64,000 nucleotides of DNA, from contig CAYVIB010000004.1 in the NCBI GenBank assembly GCA_964451365.1, forward strand, positions 124,001 to 188,000. The letters are read 5' to 3'. The DNA is from CAYVIB01 sp964451365. Its GTDB lineage: Bacteria > Pseudomonadota > Gammaproteobacteria > Pseudomonadales > Cellvibrionaceae. The notes under the pieces were generated by a model. That model was not told the origin of the DNA. It saw only the letters and a program-made list of their open reading frames with translations, and did no database searches. Below, in pieces: positions 8,149-16,711 of this stretch (its first letter is position 1; each line of letters opens with the position of its first letter). The position numbers and the translations under genes are program-made.

Positions 8149-8871
8149 ATGAGCAGACTGGCACTTGTTACAGGAGGTACCCGTGGGATTGGAGAGGCAA
8201 TTTCGGTACGACTAAAAAATGCCGGCTATAAAGTGGTTGCCAACTACGCCGGCAATGATGACGTTGCACATACCTTTAAGGAAAAGCACGGTATTCCTGT
8301 TATCAAGTTCGATGTATCCGACTTTGAGCAATGCGCGGAAGCGGTAGGTAAAATTGTTGCCGACATGGGAGCGATCGAAATTCTGGTCAACAATGCCGGT
8401 ATCACCCGTGACAGCACCATTCACAAAATGACCCCGGAAAATTGGCAGGCCGTGCTGGACACCAACCTGGGCTCCTGCTTCAACATGTGCCGCAATGTCA
8501 TTGAAAGTATGCGGGAGCGGGAATTCGGCCGCATCGTGAACATCGGCTCCATCAACGGGCAGGCAGGTCAGTACGGCCAAGTGAATTACGCCGCGGCGAA
8601 GTCCGGCATTCATGGATTTACCAAGGCCTTGGCCCAGGAAGGTGCCGCCAAGGGCATTACGGTAAACGCCATTGCGCCGGGTTATATTGCAACGGACATG
8701 GTCCGGGCCGTGCCGGAAAAAGTGCTGGAAAAAATTGTTGCCCGCATACCCGTTGGCCGACTGGGTGAAGCGGATGAGATTGCGCGTGGCGTGGAGTTTT
8801 TAGTAGCGGATGAAGCTGGCTTTATTACCGGCTCCACGCTTTCCATCAACGGCGGCCAGCATATGTATTAA
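8149..8871 (+). CDS. phaB: Acetoacetyl-CoA reductase
   Basis: PhaB is a short-chain dehydrogenase that makes (R)-3-hydroxybutyryl-CoA from acetoacetyl-CoA with NADPH, the monomer for PHA synthesis. The 240 residues contain the nucleotide loop TGGTRGIG (8-15), NNAG (81-84) and the catalytic S134, Y147 and K151 (YAAAK). A strong AGGAGG site precedes the ATG. It points away from the rest of the PHA genes. No beta-ketothiolase gene (phaA) is in the window, so that step must be encoded elsewhere. Confidence 0.93.
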   Translation: MSRLALVTGGTRGIGEAISVRLKNAGYKVVANYAGNDDVAHTFKEKHGIPVIKFDVSDFEQCAEAVGKIVADMGAIEILVNNAGITRDSTIHKMTPENWQAVLDTNLGSCFNMCRNVIESMREREFGRIVNIGSINGQAGQYGQVNYAAAKSGIHGFTKALAQEGAAKGITVNAIAPGYIATDMVRAVPEKVLEKIVARIPVGRLGEADEIARGVEFLVADEAGFITGSTLSINGGQHMY

Positions 8872-8954
8872 GCGTGATTGGCAAAGAGGGAAATTATCCC
8901 GCATTCCCAAAGGAGCGCCTGCTACTGGCGCGCATTGTTTGAACGCGCCGGGAT

Positions 8955-8986
8955 AAGGGCTTGGTATGCGATGCATACGAGCCCTT
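8955..8986. terminator. Hairpin between convergent phaB and phasin genes
   Basis: AAGGGC and GCCCTT, with inner GTATGC and GCATAC, form a long near-perfect stem around a three-base loop. It lies 83 bases after phaB and just before the convergent phasin gene ends. Neither side has a T tail, so termination would be factor-assisted or weak, possibly in both directions. Confidence 0.45.
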
Positions 8987-8999
8987 TAGATCACATTCA

Positions 9000-9491
9000 T
9001 CAGGATTCGGAGGTGACTTCTGTCGCTTCTGTCGCTTCCTGTTTCGCTTCGGTCGTTACTTTTTTCGCCTGGTTGGTGGCTGCACGCCTGGCTTTTTTCG
9101 CCGTTTCGGAAACGTCCCGCGCGGCCTGATTGACATCTGAACGTGTCTCGGCGGTCGCTCTTTCCGCGAAATCACCGGCACTGGTCAACGAATCTTCATA
9201 CAGTCCAATCAGTTTTTCCTGTGCTTCCGATAACAGGGCAAACGATTCTTTCGCATTCTCGGTGAATTTTTCCTGCACAGCGCCCCAGTAAGACTGCTGC
9301 CAGTTCAACAGGGACTGAAAGTCCTTTTTGTCCGGTAAATCCCTGGAGTAATCCATTCCCTTTTCCACCAAATCGTTAAAAAAGGCTGTCTGCTTTTCCC
9401 GCCAGTCATCCAGTGTCTGCATATTGATGGCAAACATTCTGTCCAAGGGTTTCATAACGGACTCGGCTTGTTCAAAAAATTTCTGGTACAT
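9000..9491 (-). CDS. Phasin family protein with basic repeat tail
   Basis: Phasins coat PHA granules and set their number and size. The 163 residues form amphipathic helices through about residue 115 (FFEQAESVMKPLDRMFAINM at the start matches the phasin_2 pattern of the second phasin below). The tail is rich in Ala, Lys, Thr and Glu (ARRAATNQAKKVTTEAKQEA), resembling the histone-like tails of PhaF-type phasins, which can bind DNA. It is the last gene of the minus-strand PHA group. A DNA-binding role is inference. Confidence 0.8.
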   Translation of the reverse strand: MYQKFFEQAESVMKPLDRMFAINMQTLDDWREKQTAFFNDLVEKGMDYSRDLPDKKDFQSLLNWQQSYWGAVQEKFTENAKESFALLSEAQEKLIGLYEDSLTSAGDFAERATAETRSDVNQAARDVSETAKKARRAATNQAKKVTTEAKQEATEATEVTSES

Positions 9492-9726
9492 AGTGGTATC
9501 TTCCCGATTATTTACGCTTCATGGTCGTGAGTAAAACAGTTAGACACCGCAACGGATATTTAACTGCATTCATTCGCATCGCATGCTTTTGCAAAAAACC
9601 GAATGCAAAAATAAAAACCCGAAACTACACCGGGCGGATTTGTTGTCTTCCATGCCAAATAACGCCCGGAAACGGACCTTTCACTTCAACACCTGGTTAC
9701 CGCTGTCCCTGACTTCGCCAAGAGCC

Positions 9727-10050
9727 TCAGGAGGAGGATGTCGGCACGGAATTCTTCAGGACGTCGCTTGCTTTTTCCTGGGTACTGGTAAAGATTTCAT
9801 AGGCATCCGTCGATGCGGACATCAATCTTTCCTGAACACTTTCCAGGTAGGCTTTCTGGGTTTGGTAAACACCGGAAAAATCCTTTTGCGCGCTCAGTTC
9901 TTTCGCATAGGTTACGCTATCGTTCCACATGTCGTTGAACAGGGCTTTCTGCTTGTCGAATATCTGCTCCAAGGCCTTGGTGTTGATCGCGGCCAAATCG
10001 CTTACCGGCCTCATCGCGTTTTGTGATTGTTCAAAGAACTTGTCTAACAT
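9727..10050 (-). CDS. Phasin family protein
   Basis: This is a small granule-surface protein of 107 residues. It begins MLDKFFEQSQNAMRPVSDLA, parallel to the first phasin (FFEQAESVMKPLDRM), followed by amphipathic helices with regular Phe and Tyr. It has its own promoter (TTGACG-17-TACACT) flanked by two PhaR-like operators, so it looks like the main granule-responsive phasin. Confidence 0.85.
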   Translation of the reverse strand: MLDKFFEQSQNAMRPVSDLAAINTKALEQIFDKQKALFNDMWNDSVTYAKELSAQKDFSGVYQTQKAYLESVQERLMSASTDAYEIFTSTQEKASDVLKNSVPTSSS

Positions 10051-10072
10051 TTGAACTGCCTCCTATAGTGGT

Positions 10073-10088
10073 TTGCTGCACTGCACAA
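10073..10088. promoter_or_regulatory. Putative PhaR operator, proximal
   Basis: The sequence TTGCTGCACTGCACAA is a TGC-rich imperfect palindrome placed at about +1 to +17 of the phasin promoter. A protein bound here would block transcription. It matches the copy at 10133 in 14 of 16 bases. Confidence 0.6.
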
Positions 10089-10097
10089 TTCCGCTTT

Positions 10098-10126
10098 AGT
10101 GTAAGGCTCCATTATGACAGCGTCAA
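10098..10126 (-). promoter_or_regulatory. Sigma-70 promoter of the 107-residue phasin
   Basis: On the minus strand the -35 box is TTGACG (10121-10126) and the -10 box is TACACT (10098-10103), with exactly 17 bases between them. Transcription would start near 10090, about 40 bases before the phasin ATG at 10050. Operators lie on both sides. Confidence 0.65.
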
Positions 10127-10132
10127 TACAAA

Positions 10133-10148
10133 TTGCTGCGCCGCACAA
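10133..10148. promoter_or_regulatory. Putative PhaR operator, distal
   Basis: TTGCTGCGCCGCACAA differs from the proximal operator at only two central bases. The two sites are exactly 60 bases apart and bracket the promoter, an arrangement that would allow a repressor loop or cooperative binding. Confidence 0.6.
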
Positions 10149-10182
10149 TGTTTGTTAGACAAATTTTTTATAAGGAAGGGAA

Positions 10183-10674
10183 TCAGTTATCCGGTTTTTC
10201 GCTATTGTCGTCGTCTTCATCCGTGGGCTTTTTATTGGAGCTGGTTTGAAAGCCCGGCGGCGTGGAAAAGGTTTTCCACAGGGCCATATTCTGTTCCATC
10301 ATCTGGTTGAAGAACGACATGGGAGACTTTTCGATCAGATCCTGCATCACTCCCTGCATGGCATCCTGCCTTTCCAGGAAGAAGGCAATGCTCTGCTCGA
10401 TGTACTGACGCATGAACTTCTGTGTATCGCTGCCATAGAACCGGATCAGTTGCTTGAGCACGGTCTGGGTCAGCAAGGACTGCTGGTCATTATTCTCCTG
10501 CTCGCTGATGATCTGGAGCAGGATGCTTTTGGTCAGGTCTTCACCCGATTTCGAATCGATCACCTGGAATTCCTGGTGCTGCATTACCAGGGCTTTAATG
10601 GTTTCAAGATTGACGTACTGGCTCTTGGAAGTGTCGTAAAGGCGCCGGTTCGGGTATTTGCGTATTGTTATCAC
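10183..10674 (-). CDS. phaR: PHA synthesis repressor PhaR
   Basis: PhaR is a DNA-binding sensor that also binds PHA. When granules appear it leaves the phasin promoter. The 163 residues start with the hallmark ITIRKYPNRRLYDTSKSQYV DNA-binding region, followed by the accumulation-regulator domain (LLQIISEQENND, about residues 52-64) and helices rich in Gln and Met. It lies between phaC and the phasin it probably controls, all on the minus strand. Confidence 0.92.
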   Translation of the reverse strand: MITIRKYPNRRLYDTSKSQYVNLETIKALVMQHQEFQVIDSKSGEDLTKSILLQIISEQENNDQQSLLTQTVLKQLIRFYGSDTQKFMRQYIEQSIAFFLERQDAMQGVMQDLIEKSPMSFFNQMMEQNMALWKTFSTPPGFQTSSNKKPTDEDDDNSEKPDN

Positions 10675-10832
10675 TTTAAATTAATACCTCTGAATGTGAA
10701 CACTGAATGGCAGGTCGGGATACCTCACCAAGTCGTCAAAGTATACTGATTGCGCCGCCATTCTGACAAACTGCCAGTCCTGGCCCGAACGGCACTTTCT
10801 TAAGCCCGTTTTGCTTTAAACGACGATGGTAG

Positions 10833-12689
10833 TCAGTCCCGGCCCCAGGCGTCCGCTGTAGCGTCGGCGGTTTCCGGTTCCCCGGTCGCTCCCCCGGCCG
10901 ACTGTTCCAGCCGAACCTTGACATAACCGCCGGGCGCTTTTTCTATTGGTTTGTAGTTGCTGTTGCCGGGCTTGCGCGGCTGTCGCCGCTTGCCGGACCT
11001 TTCGCTCAACCAGCGGTCCCAATCGTGCCACCAGGAGCCTTTTATCTGCCTGGCCCCCTTGAGCCATTCGTCCGGGTCCTCCCCGCAAACCGGGTTCAGC
11101 CAGTGCGGATATTTGCCTCCACCTTCGGTGTCTCCGCCGGGGTTCACCACGCCCGCCACATGGCCGGACTCAGCCAGCACAAACCGCCGCTCACCGCCGA
11201 GGCAACTGGCGCTTTTAAACGCGGCCTGCCAAAGTACGATGTGATCCCCCATCGCCGCCAATGAATAGCTGGGGACGGTTATTTTTGCCAGATCGATGGG
11301 AACATCGCCTATGGTGATACCTCCCGGCTCCACAACGCGGTTTTCCAGATACATGTTGCGCAGGTAGTAAAGGTAGGTCTCCGCAGGGACATTGGTGGAA
11401 TCGCTGTTCCAATAAAGAATGTCGAAGGGCATCGGGTCCTTGCCCTTGAGGTAATTTTCAATAAAGTACGACCAGAACAGGTTGTTTTCCCGCAACAGGC
11501 TGAAGCTCAGCGCCAGAACCCGCCCATCCATATATCCCTTGCCGATAACCGCCTGCTCGATTACCGGGTACATCTGTTCGGAAATGTAATTTCCCACTTC
11601 GCCCGGCAGGGAGAAATCAAACAAGGTGGTTAAAAAGCTGAGGGAATTGATGCGCGTATCCCCTTTTTCCACCAGGTACGCCTGGGCGATGCCCAGCAGC
11701 GTACCGCCAACGCAGTACCCCACCATATTGATTTCCTTGCCGCGGGATACATTCTCCACCACATCCAGCGGCGCCAGTACGCCCTCGCGGACGTAATCCT
11801 CAAAAGTCACTCCCGCACAGGTTTCGTCCGGGTTGACCCAGGACACGAGAAAGACGGTATACCCTCTGGCCACCAGCCAGCGGACCAGGGATTTTTCCTC
11901 CCCCAGGTCCAGGATGTAGTACTTGTTAATAAAGGGAGGAATAATCAGGAGGGGTATCTGGTAAACACTCTCCGTTGTCGGCGCATACTGGATCAACTCG
12001 ACCAGCCGGTTCCTAAAAATAACTTCGCCTGGCGTATTGGCAAGATCCTTACCCAGGGTGAAAGCATCCGGTTTAACCTGGGTAACCTTGAACGCTTCGG
12101 CTGGGCTGTTTTCCAAATCCCGCATAAAGTTGTCCATGCCACGGGCGAGATTTTTACCTTCCGTTGCCAGAATCTCGCGGCAAACTTCCGGGTTGGTCAG
12201 AATGTAGTTGCTCGGCGCCAGGGAGTTCACAAACTGACGTGTGTAGAAACGCACCTGTTCTTCGGTTTTCCTGTCGTCATATTCGAATGAATCCACCAGT
12301 TGCTGAAGGTATTCCGCATTCAGCAGATAAGCCTGCTTGATGTAACTGAACATGGGATTATCGTTCCAGTCCCTGTCCTTAAAACGCTGATCACCCTTGG
12401 GTTCGACAATCACCGGTTCAACTTCCTGCCCCATCATCGTCCGTGAAACGTTCTGCCACAACTCCTGTTGCTTTTCCAGGAACTGGAACTGCTGCTTGAT
12501 AAAACGTTCGGGGTTGATCCGGATGGAGGGCATTTTCGGTGGTTGCACGGACGCATCGCTGACCGGTACCGCTGAAGGTATTATCTGGTTCTGAAGGATG
12601 CGCTGTATGACATCCTTTGTCATTTCGTGAAATACGTCGTTGAACTTTTCCAGGTACTGCAAGACTTCAGTTTTGTCTTCTGGTGTCAT
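10833..12689 (-). CDS. phaC: Class I poly(3-hydroxyalkanoate) synthase
   Basis: PhaC polymerises (R)-3-hydroxyacyl-CoA into PHA on the granule surface. The 618 residues fit class I. The lipase-like box GYCVGGT carries the nucleophile C326; the other triad residues are D482 (MGDHIVLW) and H510 (ESGHVAGVVNP). The N-terminal 90 residues are variable, followed by the PhaC N-terminal domain and the alpha/beta hydrolase core. The C-terminal 40 residues are rich in Gly, Ala and Glu and look disordered. The small gene at 12706 ends 16 bases upstream, so they share a transcript. Confidence 0.95.
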   Translation of the reverse strand: MTPEDKTEVLQYLEKFNDVFHEMTKDVIQRILQNQIIPSAVPVSDASVQPPKMPSIRINPERFIKQQFQFLEKQQELWQNVSRTMMGQEVEPVIVEPKGDQRFKDRDWNDNPMFSYIKQAYLLNAEYLQQLVDSFEYDDRKTEEQVRFYTRQFVNSLAPSNYILTNPEVCREILATEGKNLARGMDNFMRDLENSPAEAFKVTQVKPDAFTLGKDLANTPGEVIFRNRLVELIQYAPTTESVYQIPLLIIPPFINKYYILDLGEEKSLVRWLVARGYTVFLVSWVNPDETCAGVTFEDYVREGVLAPLDVVENVSRGKEINMVGYCVGGTLLGIAQAYLVEKGDTRINSLSFLTTLFDFSLPGEVGNYISEQMYPVIEQAVIGKGYMDGRVLALSFSLLRENNLFWSYFIENYLKGKDPMPFDILYWNSDSTNVPAETYLYYLRNMYLENRVVEPGGITIGDVPIDLAKITVPSYSLAAMGDHIVLWQAAFKSASCLGGERRFVLAESGHVAGVVNPGGDTEGGGKYPHWLNPVCGEDPDEWLKGARQIKGSWWHDWDRWLSERSGKRRQPRKPGNSNYKPIEKAPGGYVKVRLEQSAGGATGEPETADATADAWGRD

Positions 12690-12705
12690 TTATATTTGGT
12701 CCCGG

Positions 12706-12930
12706 TTATTTTTTGGCTTGATCAAAACGCTTCTGATACTGCTCAAACATTTTCTGGCTTTGTTCCGCCATATCCTGCCAAAACGCCATGATGTTGGCAT
12801 CCTCGGAACCCGCTTTCGGCACAGACTGTAAAAACAGATTGATCATGGCTTTCTGCAGGGATTCGACATTGCCTTCGAAAAGCTCCAGCACTTCCTGTGG
12901 CGTCATATCCACCTCTATTTTGATCTTCAT
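12706..12930 (-). CDS. Small helical protein co-transcribed with phaC
   Basis: This 74-residue protein begins with a beta-like stretch (MKIKIEVDMTPQEVLELFEG) and continues as a long amphipathic helix rich in Phe, Gln and Met (FWQDMAEQSQKMFEQYQKRF). The helical part resembles phasin and PhaE-type segments. It lies 16 bases before phaC and 15 bases after the CapA-like gene. I recall a DUF6489-type family of this size but cannot confirm it. A role as a granule or synthase accessory protein is inference from position and composition. Confidence 0.6.
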   Translation of the reverse strand: MKIKIEVDMTPQEVLELFEGNVESLQKAMINLFLQSVPKAGSEDANIMAFWQDMAEQSQKMFEQYQKRFDQAKK

Positions 12931-12945
12931 TACCTCTTCCTCCGT

Positions 12946-14061
12946 TTACGACAGTATCAGCGCCCCGCCGCACCGGGTAAAACGGGCATTCAACAAATTG
13001 CTTTCCCGGTTGAGCATGGCGCATAACCAATCAATATCATCCCCGGCGGCGTGTTGCAGGCGGAATTGTTTCATCCGCATCGGTATTATCGTCAGGTCGA
13101 TCAATTCGCCGGTGACGGTGTCGATACCGGCGAAATACATTAACGATAAATAACCTTTGTACTGATTATACCCAGAGATTCCTTCGTAATCGTTAATCAG
13201 GTCTCCACAGCCGTAAAGGATCAACCCGCCATGGTGATTTTCGATCGCCTTGGCGTGGTGGGAGGAATGGCCGTGGACAATCGACACTCTCGCTTCATCA
13301 ATCAGGCAGCGGGCAAAATGCCGATGACTCTCCGGTACGGCATAACCCCAATTGCCACCCCAGTGGATGGATACGACCACGATATCGCCGGGATTCCGGT
13401 CGATTGAAATCCGATGGCAGATGTCCTGAACATTCTGCCCGGACAAGTCCGGCAACAGGTTAATACCGGCCCGGTTCACCCCCGCCCGCCACGTTTCCGG
13501 CACACCACTGGACGTCAGGCAAAACGAGTACACCAGTACTCTGGCGTTTTTCACTTCACCGCGTACGCCGGTGCGGTGGATCAGCCGCGCCGGCTGCCGC
13601 GCTTCGGCCAGGTTGCATCCGGCGCCGGCCACGGCAATTCCCGCTGTTTTCAGTATCGCCAGTGTGTCACCCAAACCGGCGTAATGCCAATCCAGAACAT
13701 GGTTATTGGCCAGAATACAACAATCGATATTCGCCGCCACCAGGCAGGAAACGTTGTCCGGGTGCATGCGATAGTTGATACCTTTGTCCAGCCAGGGTTC
13801 ACTGTTATTTGTAATGGCGGTTTCCAGGTTAATAATCCTGAAATCCGGGTTCATTTTTTGCAACACGGTCAACCCCTCGCCCCAGATATATTCGGGACCA
13901 ACGACGCGGGGAATCGTGCCATTTACACGCTCGGCCAGCAGCACGTAGCCGCGCGCATCCCTGACACAGGATTCATAAATTACCGGGTCGCATGCTGAAG
14001 GCATAATCTGGTCTATGCCCCGCCCGGTCATAACGTCTCCACTCAGGAACAGCGTAATCAT
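12946..14061 (-). CDS. CapA/PgsA-type metallophosphatase-fold protein
   Basis: This 371-residue protein belongs to the CapA family (poly-gamma-glutamate capsule synthesis), a calcineurin-like fold that binds metals. Visible motifs in order are SGDVMTGRGID near the start, NLETAI (about residue 78), NNHVLDWH (about 118), HWGGNWGY (about 235) and HGHSSHHAKAIE (about 260). It has no signal peptide, unlike exported CapA proteins, so it is probably cytosolic. It heads the operon that continues into phaC, so its substrate may relate to storage metabolism, but nothing in the sequence fixes that. Confidence 0.8.
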   Translation of the reverse strand: MITLFLSGDVMTGRGIDQIMPSACDPVIYESCVRDARGYVLLAERVNGTIPRVVGPEYIWGEGLTVLQKMNPDFRIINLETAITNNSEPWLDKGINYRMHPDNVSCLVAANIDCCILANNHVLDWHYAGLGDTLAILKTAGIAVAGAGCNLAEARQPARLIHRTGVRGEVKNARVLVYSFCLTSSGVPETWRAGVNRAGINLLPDLSGQNVQDICHRISIDRNPGDIVVVSIHWGGNWGYAVPESHRHFARCLIDEARVSIVHGHSSHHAKAIENHHGGLILYGCGDLINDYEGISGYNQYKGYLSLMYFAGIDTVTGELIDLTIIPMRMKQFRLQHAAGDDIDWLCAMLNRESNLLNARFTRCGGALILS

Positions 14062-14151
14062 TTCTCTCTCCCTCTTTTCGACCTTTTAGTTGCGTACAAT
14101 GCAGCCGAAAAGGTTATAGTTTTATTTCTTTCCACCCCGGCGGAGACAGCT

Positions 14152-15141
14152 ATGGAAAATGTCAGGATCTTTGGCCTGTCCGGCAGCGAAGCACTTGCCG
14201 ATGGTATGACATTTTATCTGGGCCTGCTGCGGGCACCGCACGAAGAACGCAATTTCGAGGACGGTGAACACAAGGCGCGCCCCCTGATTTCCGTGCGGGA
14301 ATGCAATGTCTATATTGTGCACTCGCTTTACGGTGACAACCGGGAATCGGCCAACGACAAACTTTGCCGGCTGCTGTTTTTTTGCGGCGCCTGCCGCGAT
14401 GCGGGGGCGATCTCGGTCACCGTCGTGGCGCCTTACTTGTGTTACTCCCGCAAGGATCGAAAAACCAAGGCGCGCGATCCCGTTATTACCCGGTATATTG
14501 CGCAGCTTCTGGAAAGTGTCGGCGTCGGGCGCGTTGTTACCCTCGAGGTGCACAACCCGGCGGCTTTTCAAAACGCCTTTCGCTGCCTTACCGAACATAT
14601 CGATTGTAACAACCTGTTTCTGGATCGCCTGATTGAACTCTTACCCGCGGGAAAATTTGCCGTGGTTTCACCGGATACTGGCGGTGCGAAACGGGCGGAA
14701 ATTTTTCGTCGAATGCTGGCACAAAAATGTAACAGCGAAGTGACGAGTGTGTTGGTTGAAAAATATCGCAGTCGGGGAGAAATTTCGGGCGATAAAATCG
14801 TCGGCGACGTCGCGGGCAGAACAGCAATTATTATCGATGATCTTATCGCCACCGGCGGCACCATGCTAAGGGCCGCCAGGGCGGCAAGGGAACGAGGCGC
14901 CGTCCGGGTTTACGCTATCGCTTCGCACGGTTTGTTTATCGATGATGCCAACACCGTATTCAGCGATCCGGTTTTCGACCGGGTGATCATCAGCAACAGT
15001 GTTCCTCCTTTTCGGCTCACCGAGCCGGCGACAAAAAATAAACTGGAGATTGTGGACATTGCACCGCTGTTTGGCGAAGTTATCCGGCGTCTGCAATCGG
15101 GTGGCTCACTGGTGGAACTGCTGGACGGCGAATTTCAATAA
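14152..15141 (+). CDS. Ribose-phosphate pyrophosphokinase paralogue
   Basis: This is a PRPP synthetase family protein that transfers pyrophosphate from ATP to ribose-5-phosphate. It has 329 residues with the two-domain phosphoribosyltransferase layout. The flexible-loop motif SRKDRKTKARDP lies at about residues 102-113, and the PRPP-binding loop IIDDLIATGGTM at about 225-236. It is more divergent than the housekeeping Prs, which is normally next to ispE or hemA; here it is divergent from the CapA-phaC operon. A specialised role in carbon storage or nucleotide salvage is inference. Confidence 0.83.
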   Translation: MENVRIFGLSGSEALADGMTFYLGLLRAPHEERNFEDGEHKARPLISVRECNVYIVHSLYGDNRESANDKLCRLLFFCGACRDAGAISVTVVAPYLCYSRKDRKTKARDPVITRYIAQLLESVGVGRVVTLEVHNPAAFQNAFRCLTEHIDCNNLFLDRLIELLPAGKFAVVSPDTGGAKRAEIFRRMLAQKCNSEVTSVLVEKYRSRGEISGDKIVGDVAGRTAIIIDDLIATGGTMLRAARAARERGAVRVYAIASHGLFIDDANTVFSDPVFDRVIISNSVPPFRLTEPATKNKLEIVDIAPLFGEVIRRLQSGGSLVELLDGEFQ

Positions 15142-15212
15142 CCGTTGATAGTCGTTTCGGTGTTTATCGCGGGAGCTTAATGTGCAAGGAGAATTCAATC
15201 GCGCTTCGGGGC

Positions 15213-15275
15213 TGGGTTGTAGTCAGGCCTGGTTGTAGTCAGCTTGGTTGTAGTCAGGTCTGGTTATAGTATGTG
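15213..15275. repeat. Four short tandem copies around TGGTTGTAGTCAG
   Basis: The 12-base core GGTTGTAGTCAG starts at 15215, 15231 and 15246, and a diverged fourth copy starts at 15262, with 15- to 16-base spacing. The array overlaps the stop codon of the gene at 15254, so slippage here could change that protein's C-terminus. Confidence 0.7.
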
Positions 15276-15868
15276 CGGGCCGCCAGCACCGCACTCTCCA
15301 GCGATTCGAAATTACCCGCCCGGAATTCGGGTGCATCGTGTTTGAAAAGATTCACACGCCACAAGCCCGTATCGGCATCCTCGGAGTACTCCACGTACCA
15401 GGTATCGCTGTATGTTTCTTCGTAGACTCCATCCGGCCGCTTGATCAGGCCGCTGAGATCGACCAGGTCTTCCAAATCGATGTTATTGCCCAAGGGAGCT
15501 TCATGCATATAGCGTTCTACATAATCGTTTTCGCCACCGGCGTCCTCCCCGGACATATTCTCCTCCATATGGTATTCGCCATCAGATTCATTCCAGTCTT
15601 TCCCCTGAGTGTCGGTAATTTCCGTACCCAGGTCGTCCTTCTCTCCAATATCGAGCGCGCCGGTCCAGCTTTCCGGTTCCTCACCGGGTTCGACGTCCAG
15701 TTTGCGCCATTCGGCAAAACTGTATTCTTCGACGTCACCATTGAAATGCTGAACCTCCACCGTTCGCGCCTCATCGTCCACCGCCACCACGTAGAAGCGC
15801 GAGCCCTTGCCATGCGGCCAGTAGTACCACTGGTCAACGGTAGGATCGAATTTGTTGTACATAATCAT
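15254..15868 (-). CDS. Acidic uncharacterised protein
   Basis: This is a 204-residue protein that I do not recognise with certainty. The N-terminal part (VDQWYYWPHGKGSRFYVVAV) looks like a small beta-rich domain that I associate with a DUF6763-type family. The middle (about 70-150) is very acidic and low in complexity (GEEPESW, NMSGEDAGGENDYVERYMHE). The C-terminal 50 residues look beta-rich again (DTWYVEYSEDADTGLWRVNLF). It has no signal peptide or membrane segment. It lies alone between the PRPP synthetase paralogue and the 3-hydroxybutyrate dehydrogenase gene. The function is unknown. Confidence 0.65.
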   Translation of the reverse strand: MIMYNKFDPTVDQWYYWPHGKGSRFYVVAVDDEARTVEVQHFNGDVEEYSFAEWRKLDVEPGEEPESWTGALDIGEKDDLGTEITDTQGKDWNESDGEYHMEENMSGEDAGGENDYVERYMHEAPLGNNIDLEDLVDLSGLIKRPDGVYEETYSDTWYVEYSEDADTGLWRVNLFKHDAPEFRAGNFESLESAVLAARTYYNQT

Positions 15869-15952
15869 TCTCCCCGACGTTGTCTATAGGAAAAAGGTAC
15901 ACCTCCCCTTCTTTAATATTTTTCCTGATCCCGGCCAATTATCTGGTGCGGG

Positions 15953-16711
15953 TTATTTCACGGTCCAACCACCGTCGAGAACAATATTTTGGCCGGTGAT
16001 ATTTTTCGCACCGTCGGAAAGTAAAAAATTTACTGTCGCCGCCAGTTCTTCCATTTCAATAAACGCTTTTTTCGGCATCGGTTCCAACATAATATTGTTG
16101 ATCACATCCTCTTCGGAAATTCCATGTTCCTGCGCCTGCTGCGCCACCTGCTTTTCCACCAGGGGGGTTTTCACATAGGAAGGGCAGATGGTATTCACTG
16201 TGATATTGAATGTCGCCGTTTCCAACGCAATCACTTTTGAAAACCCTACAATGCCATGTTTGGCGGCAACATAGGCACTTTTGAAAGGTGACGCTATCAC
16301 CGAATGAATTGAGCCGATATTGACTATCCGACCGAAGTTGCGCTCCTTCATCCCCGGCAACACCGCGCGCGTCAGCATGGCCGGGCCAGTTAGCAGCACA
16401 TCCGTCACCAAGCGCCATTTGTCGACGGGAAAAGCCTCCAGTTTGGCGACGTATTGAATGCCGGCGTTATTGACCAGCACGTCCATGCCAGGAAACCTGC
16501 CTGCCACTTCATCGATGTTCGCCTGATTGGTGACATCCAGTTGAAAACTTTCGGCGGAATATCCCTGGTCCCGCAAATCCCGGCTGGCCGAATTCGCGGC
16601 GTCGATATTCAAATCACTGACGACAACGTGAAAGCCATCGCGGGCGAGTGACTTGGCCAGTGCTAGACCGATACCACTCGCCGCGCCGGTAACCAATGCT
16701 GTTTGTGTCAT
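15953..16711 (-). CDS. bdhA: D-3-hydroxybutyrate dehydrogenase
   Basis: This is a short-chain dehydrogenase that interconverts (R)-3-hydroxybutyrate and acetoacetate with NAD, recovering carbon after PHA depolymerisation. The 252 residues show TGAASGIG (8-15), D33 in SDLN for NAD preference, and S134, Y147 and K151. The long insert with AQEHGISEEDVINNIML (about 190-210) is typical of BdhA. It sits at the edge of the PHA cluster on the minus strand. No depolymerase gene is visible in the window. Confidence 0.92.
   Translation of the reverse strand: MTQTALVTGAASGIGLALAKSLARDGFHVVVSDLNIDAANSASRDLRDQGYSAESFQLDVTNQANIDEVAGRFPGMDVLVNNAGIQYVAKLEAFPVDKWRLVTDVLLTGPAMLTRAVLPGMKERNFGRIVNIGSIHSVIASPFKSAYVAAKHGIVGFSKVIALETATFNITVNTICPSYVKTPLVEKQVAQQAQEHGISEEDVINNIMLEPMPKKAFIEMEELAATVNFLLSDGAKNITGQNIVLDGGWTVK

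Noticed and set aside
8955..8986. A riboswitch or attenuator near phaB
   Set aside because: The stem lies after the gene, not before it, and has no ligand-binding architecture. A transcript-end hairpin is the simpler reading.
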